DNA from: Gigantopelta aegis
Lineage: Eukaryota; Mollusca; Gastropoda; Neomphalida; Peltospiridae
Direction: 5' to 3'
DNA: 64,000 nucleotides
NCBI RefSeq assembly: GCF_016097555.1
Contig: NC_054713.1
Span: forward strand, 40,850,793 to 40,914,792
Below the pieces are notes generated by a model. That model made no database searches, was not told where the DNA came from, and saw only the letters and a list, made by a program, of their open reading frames with translations. Shown in pieces: positions 43,901 to 50,304 of this stretch. Positions within the stretch are counted from its first letter, which is position 1, and every line of letters starts with the position of its first letter. Position numbers and translations under genes: made by a program.

Positions 43901-46900
43901 GGAGTACTGTCCAAATGTCCGTCTTGTTCTCTTACGGTCGGAGTACTGTCCAAATGTCCGTCTTGCTCTCTCACGGTCAAAGTACTGTTCAAATGTCCTT
44001 CTCGTTCTCTTACGGACGGAGTACTGTCCAAATGTCCGTCTTGTTCTCTTACGGTCGGAGTACTGTCCAAATGTCCGTCTTGCTCTCTTACGGACGGAGT
44101 ACTGTCCAAATGTCCGTCTTGCTCTCTCACGGTCAAAGTACTGTTCAAATGTCCTTCTCGTTCTCTTACGGACGGAGTACTGTCCAAATGTCCGTCTTGT
44201 TCTCTTACGGTCGGAGTACTGTCCAAATGTCCGTCTTGCTCTCTTACGGACGGAGTACTGTCCAAATGTCCGTCTTGTTCTCTTACGGACGGAGTACTGT
44301 CCAAATGTCCGTCTTGCTCTCATACGGTCGGAGTACTGTCCAAATGTCCGTCTTGCTCTCTCACGGTCAAAGTACTGTTCAAATGTCCTTCTCGTTCTCT
44401 TACGGACGGAGTACTGTCCAAATGTCCGTCTTGTTCTCTTACGGTCAGAGTACTGTTCAAATGTCCTTCTCGTTCTCTTACGGACGGAGTACTGTCCAAA
44501 TGTCCGTCTTGCTCTCTTACGGTCGGAGTACTGTCCAAATGTCCGTCTTGCTCTCTCACGGTCAGAGTACTGTTCAAATGTCCGTCTTGCTCTCTCACGG
44601 ACAGAGTACTGTCCAAATGTCCTGTTCTCTTACGGTCAGAGTACTGTTCAAATGTCCGTCTTGCTCTCTCACGGTCAGAGTACTGTTCAAATGTCTGTCT
44701 TGCTCTCTCACGGTCAGAGTACTGTTCAAATGTCCGCCTTGCTCTCTCACGGTCAGAGTACTGTTCAAATGTCCGTCTTGCTCTCTCACGGTCAGAGTAC
44801 TGTTCAAATGTCCGCCTTGCTCTCTCACGGTCAGAGTACTGTTCAAATGTCCGTCTTGCTCTCTCACGGTCAGAGTACTGTTCAAATGTCCGCCTTGCTC
44901 TCTCACGGTCAGAGTACTGTTCAAATGTCCGTCTTGCTCTCTCACGGTCAGAGTACTGTCCAAATGTCCGTCTTGCTCTCTCACGGTCAGAGTACTGTCC
45001 AAATGTCCGTCTTGTTCTCTTACGGTCAGAGTACTGTTCAAATGTCCTTCTCGTTCTCTTACGGACGGAGTACTGTCCAAATGTCCGTCTTGTTCTCTTA
45101 CGGTCGGAGTACTGTCCAAATGTCCGTCTTGCTCTCTCACGGTCAAAGTACTGTTCAAATGTCCTTCTCGTTCTCTTACGGACGGAGTACTGTCCAAATG
45201 TCCGTCTTGTTCTCTTACGGTCGGAGTACTGTCCAAATGTCCGTCTTGCTCTCTTACGGACGGAGTACTGTCCAAATGTCCGTCTTGCTCTCTCACGGTC
45301 AAAGTACTGTTCAAATGTCCTTCTCGTTCTCTTACGGACGGAGTACTGTCCAAATGTCCGTCTTGTTCTCTTACGGTCGGAGTACTGTCCAAATGTCCGT
45401 CTTGCTCTCTTACGGACGGAGTACTGTCCAAATGTCCGTCTTGTTCTCTTACGGACGGAGTACTGTCCAAATGTCCGTCTTGCTCTCTTACGGTCGGAGT
45501 ACTGTCCAAATGTCCGTCTTGCTCTCTCACGGTCAAAGTACTGTTCAAATGTCCTTCTCGTTCTCTTACGGACGGAGTACTGTCCAAATGTCCGTCTTGT
45601 TCTCTTACGGTCAGAGTACTGTTCAAATGTCCTTCTCGTTCTCTTACGGACGGAGTACTGTCCAAATGTCCGTCTTGCTCTCTTACGGTCGGAGTACTGT
45701 CCAAATGTCCGTCTTGCTCTCTCACGGTCAGAGTACTGTTCAAATGTCCGTCTTGCTCTCTCACGGACAGAGTACTGTCCAAATGTCCTGTTCTCTTACG
45801 GTCAGAGTACTGTTCAAATGTCCGTCTTGCTCTCTCACGGTCAGAGTACTGTTCAAATGTCCGTCTTGCTCTCTCACGGTCAGAGTACTGTTCAAATGTC
45901 CGCCTTGCTCTCTCACGGTCAGAGTACTGTTCAACTGTCCGTCTTGCTCTCTCACGGTCAGAGTACTGTTCAAATGTCCGCCTTGCTCTCTCACGGTCAG
46001 AGTACTGTTCAAATGTCCGTCTTGCTCTCTCACGGTCAGAGTACTGTTCAAATGTCCGCCTTGCTCTCTCACGGTCAGAGTACTGTTCAAATGTCCGTCT
46101 TGCTCTCTCACGGTCAGAGTACTGTCCAAATGTCCGTCTTGCTCTCTCACGGTCAGAGTACTGTCCAAATGTCCGTCTTGTTCTCTTACGGTCAGAGTAC
46201 TGTTCAAATGTCCTTCTCGTTCTCTTACGGACGGAGTACTGTCCAAATGTCCGTCTTGTTCTCTTACGGTCGGAGTACTGTCCAAATGTCCGTCTTGCTC
46301 TCTCACGGTCAAAGTACTGTTCAAATGTCCTTCTCGTTCTCTTACGGACGGAGTACTGTCCAAATGTCCGTCTTGTTCTCTTACGGTCGGAGTACTGTCC
46401 AAATGTCCGTCTTGCTCTCTTACGGACGGAGTACTGTCCAAATGTCCGTCTTGCTCTCTCACGGTCAAAGTACTGTTCAAATGTCCTTCTCGTTCTCTTA
46501 CGGACGGAGTACTGTCCAAATGTCCGTCTTGTTCTCTTACGGTCGGAGTACTGTCCAAATGTCCGTCTTGCTCTCTTACGGACGGAGTACTGTCCAAATG
46601 TCCGTCTTGTTCTCTTACGGACGGAGTACTGTTCAAATGTCCGCCTTGCTCTCTCACGGTCAGAGTACTGTTCAAATGTCCGTCTTGCTCTCTCACGGTC
46701 AGAGTACTGTTCAAATGTCCGTCTTGCTCTCTCACGGTCAGAGTACTGTCCAAATGTCCGTCTTGCTCTCTCACGGTCAGAGTACTGTCCAAATGTCCGT
46801 CTTGCTCTCTCACGGTCAGAGTACTGTTCAAATGTCCGTCTTGCTCTCTTACGGTCATAGTACTGTCCAAATGTCTGTCTTGTTCTCTTACGGTCAGACT

Positions 46901-49900
46901 ACTGTCCTAATGTCCGTCTTTTTCTCTTACGATCAGGGTACTGTACTAATGTCCGTCTTTTTCTCTTACGGTCAGGGTACTGTCCAAATGTCCGTCTTGC
47001 TCTCTCACGGTCAGAGTACTGTCCAAAGGTCCGTCTTGCTCTCTTACGGTCAGAGTACTGTTCAAATGTCCGTCTTGCTCTCTCACGGTCAGAGTATTGT
47101 CCAAATGTCCGTCTTGCTCTCTTACGGTCAGAGTACTGTTCAAATGTCCGCCTTGCTCTCTCACGGTCAGAGTACTGTTCAAATGTCCGTCTTGCTCTCT
47201 CACGGTCAGAGTACTGTTCAAATGTCCGTCTTGCTCTCTCACGGTCAGAGTACTGTTCAAATGTCCGTCTTGCTCTCTCACGGTCAGAGTACTGTTCAAA
47301 TGTCCGTCTTGCTCTCTCACGGTCAGAGTACTGTCCAAATGTCCGTCTTGCTCTCTCACGGTCAGAGTACTGTCCAAATGTCCGTCTTGCTCTCTCACGG
47401 TCAGAGTACTGTTCAAATGTCCGTCTTGCTCTCTTACGGTCAGAGTACTGTTCAAATGTCCGCCTTGCTCTCTCACGGTCAGAGTACTGTTCAAATGTCC
47501 GTCTTGCTCTCTCACGGTCAGAGTACTGTCCAAATGTCCGTCTTGCTCTCTCACGGTCAGAGTACTGTCCAAATGTCCGTCTTGCTCTCTCACGGTCAGA
47601 GTACTGTCCAAATGTCCGTCTTGCTCTCTTACGGTCAGAGTACTGTTCAAATGTCCGTCTTGCTCTCTCACGGTCAGAGTATTGTCCAAATGTCCGTCTT
47701 GCTCTCTTACGGTCAGAGTACTGTTCAAATGTCCGTCTTGCTCTCTCACGGTCAGAGTACTGTTCAAATGTCCGTCTTGCTCTCTCACGGTCAGAGTACT
47801 GTTCAAATGTCCGTCTTGCTCTCTCACGGTCAGAGTATTGTCCAAATGTCCGTCTTGCTCTCTTACGGTCAGAGTACTGTTCAAATGTCCGCCTTGCTCT
47901 CTCACGGTCAGAGTACTGTTCAAATGTCCGTCTTGCTCTCTCACGGTCAGAGTACTGTTCAAATGTCCGTCTTGCTCTCTCACGGTCAGAGTACTGTTCA
48001 AATGTCCGTCTTGCTCTCTCACGGTCAGAGTACTGTCCAAATGTCCTGTTCTCTTACGGTCAGAGTACTGTTCAAATGTCCGTCTTGCTCTCTTACGGTC
48101 AGAGTACTGTTCAAATGTCCGTCATGCTCTCTTACGGACAGAGTACTGTCCAAATGTCCGTCTTGCCCTCTTTCGGACAGAGTACTGTCCTTATCTCCGT
48201 CTTGCTCTGGTACTCGGGCTAATGACTGACCTGAAGTCTTCATGACTTTCTTCATCGTGTCAGGATGGTGCAGGATAATCACGGGTTTGAAAGGCCCAAA
48301 CCAGAACCTCATTATCTTCGTGTACTTTAGCATCATCCCGTTGAAGTAGTTCAGACGCTCTTCGCTCACTTTGCTCAGCTTTTAAAACAAAACAAAAACA
48401 AAAACGATATACAGGAATTCCTCAGACCTACTTTCGGGAAGCATCTAAGATTAAAAGTTGACAAATCGGAGATGGTTTTGAAGTAGAGATGTAATACCAA
48501 TACATATATAGATAGATTGTGGCCGATTTTAGGTGAGTGGCAACTTTCTGGGGGTTGATACACACTCTCGCCCCCTCCCCGCCTCTGCTCATAGTGAATT
48601 TTCTTTTTAATATATTTTTCGGGGAGGTATGACTCGACCCCCTACCCTAGAATATTCGCTCGCCTAACCCTCCCCACCCCCACCCACCCCAACCGTTGAA
48701 TAAAATTCTTGCACACAACTTTTATAAAATTAAGATGGTTGCCATATTACTAAAATTACAATTTCAGAATCTTAGAAACAAAAATTCAAAGGCTATGACA
48801 AAGATCCGACGGTATGCTCAGTGGAAATATTTCCAATTTAACGTATGTATCTTTTGGATCATTGGACGTGTGTGTAGGGTGGGGGTGGGGGTGTGGTGCG
48901 GAAGTGGATCCTAAATCACCTCAGATCTAGAGACCATGTTGAGAAAATAAGGAAAGTTGCAAAGTCTGTATCGTGCTTAATTAACAGTCGAATCTATTAT
49001 AAACCATCAGTTTACAAGCCTTGAAATAAAACATTTTAGTGTACCTGACACAATGTCCTGCACCAATCAATTTGTGCCCGACATGAAAGAAATTGTACCG
49101 GTCACAAAACATTGTAAATAAAAATGAAATAAATTATGTTTTGTGTTGTTTAATAATTGATATATTTAATTACTAAATAACCAATGCAGCAATTACGGCA
49201 ATAGTCACCAAATGATGACATTTATTATTGTTACATACTTACTAGTCTATGGTGCATTAATATATGTCCTCTGGTAAAGCTGTATCCTAACCAGCCACGA
49301 GCTACATGAGCGATTATTTTAGAAATCATGGATTTTAATTGCCGTATCCTAACCGCACGCGTGCGACGCGACATATAAATCTGTCGCGTCGCGCGCGTAC
49401 TTAGGATGCGGCAATGGAAGTCAATGATTTCTAAAATAATCGCTCGCGGCCGGTTAGGATAGGGCTTAAGAAACCCATTAAACTGTTGTCGCTATCAGTT
49501 TGTGTTGAACTTTCAGATTCATGATGATCTGACTCAGACTCATCCATTTTTTTCAATGTCATCAGTGTCTTGTTTGTGGTAATATTCTATATTTTTGGTT
49601 GCCGAGTGATCTTTAGCATTTGACACACGCAGATTTGTGGACTCTTTGATCCATGCGGATACTGGGAACAGGGACAGTTGATTTGTTATTATCGGTACCT
49701 GTCTGTTCTTTTACAGCAAAGAATGAAGTTATTTTGTTCAACATCCTTTAATTGTTAACCACGAGGCAATCTGAATTGCAAACTTGAAACGAAAACGCCA
49801 CAGGAACTATACGCTAAGTACGAAAGGTCAATTACTAATATGCGTGACATCACTTTTCACAATGTAAGTTCCCGCAAAATCGAGACTATAAAAAATCCTA

Positions 49901-50264
49901 CTAAACAGGTACGCGGACTGTAGATGAACTTCGTGTTGGACTGTCAAGTGCCCCGCGAACCAGTTCGAATTCCACTGGTACACATTTGTATTTTTTCATT
50001 CGTAATCAATTTTTTTTTTAATCGGTGCATTAAGTGTATTTGACTCCAAAACAGCCGGCTTTTACTACAACGCGAGCTTCGGACATGGTGACCGGCGCAA
50101 TCAACATTGTTACTGACAAGTTACAAATTTGTACCGGACAATGACCGTGACCGGCCGCTTATTTCAAGGCTTGGTTTATTACTAAAACGTTTGTGTAATT
50201 TATTTTACATGTACTTAGGCACGGACTGAAATGCTTAATTCGTAACATACAAAAGCACACACAT

Positions 50265-50304
<40 letters not shown>

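Noticed and set aside
42236-48245. Reading frames of up to 1761 residues on the plus strand and 658 on the minus strand
   Set aside because: They cover the 39 bp satellite, which is 13 codons without stops in several frames on both strands. The frames switch wording at each 4-base change, lie in a P450 intron, and show no domain. They are not proteins.
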